Assembly: GCA_031267005.1 (NCBI GenBank)
Contig: JAIRZX010000111.1
Span: forward strand, 1 to 16,688
Direction of reading: 5' to 3'
Length of the DNA stretch: 16,688 bases
Origin: Deltaproteobacteria bacterium
GTDB lineage: Bacteria; Desulfobacterota; Desulfarculia; Adiutricales; Adiutricaceae
Below are positions 16,598 through 16,688 of the stretch, in pieces. Below the pieces are notes generated by a model. The model did no database searches and was not told the DNA's origin. It saw only the letters and a list, made by a program, of their open reading frames with translations. The stretch's first letter is position 1, and each line of letters starts with the position of its first letter. The translations under genes and the position numbers were made by a program.

Positions 16598-16688
16598 CCG
16601 GCGGCGGCGAAACCCGGGCCCGGAACGCCGGGCCGAGCGGGCTTCCGGACGCGGCGGAGGCTCCCCGGGGGCGCCCGGACCGCGTAAC

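Overview
All recognisable genes in this window lie on the minus strand. GC-rich coding blocks alternate with visibly AT-rich stretches that hold only broken or very small genes. The gene set (an MCP, a GGDEF protein behind a V4R protein, a Cache/HAMP-type SpoIIE phosphatase behind an ABC-type binding protein, and an AAA-ATPase-like/DUF1703-type protein) resembles signalling inventories of Desulfovibrio-like or other Desulfobacterota, possibly a host- or protist-associated lineage with relaxed selection. That placement is inference; the window has no rRNA or housekeeping marker. No tRNA, rRNA or CRISPR array was seen.

Layout. 1-2387: flanks and body of a decayed IS4/IS1634-like transposase (220-1947) with three frame breaks and a lost first catalytic Asp. 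2388-3117: a frameshifted AT-rich gene of unknown function followed by a 53-residue two-helix membrane ORF. 3118-3740: no gene. 3741-5444: AAA-ATPase-like protein whose nuclease half has lost its catalytic signature. 5445-5771: spacer carrying a 9-bp tandem repeat. 5772-7559: methyl-accepting chemotaxis protein with a probable CTG start and a sigma70-like promoter. 7703-9408: AT-rich gene desert containing the N-terminal remnant of a second transposase, an 18-bp palindrome and a 14-bp tandem duplication. 9409-11839: promoter, 5' hairpin, V4R-domain protein, GC hairpin, diguanylate cyclase. 11840-12910: GC-rich non-coding stretch. 12911-16597: ABC-type substrate-binding protein followed by a membrane SpoIIE phosphatase.

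How the genes may work together. Two pairs look like sensor/effector modules. The V4R protein probably senses a small molecule or redox state and tunes c-di-GMP synthesis by the adjacent cyclase. The binding protein has no permease or ATPase beside it and may hand its ligand to the extracytoplasmic sensor region of the SpoIIE phosphatase, which would act on an anti-sigma-antagonist type partner encoded elsewhere. The MCP adds a third input. The clearest unusual biology is these two modules and the extent of gene decay. I found no convincing defence system or other wholly novel system.
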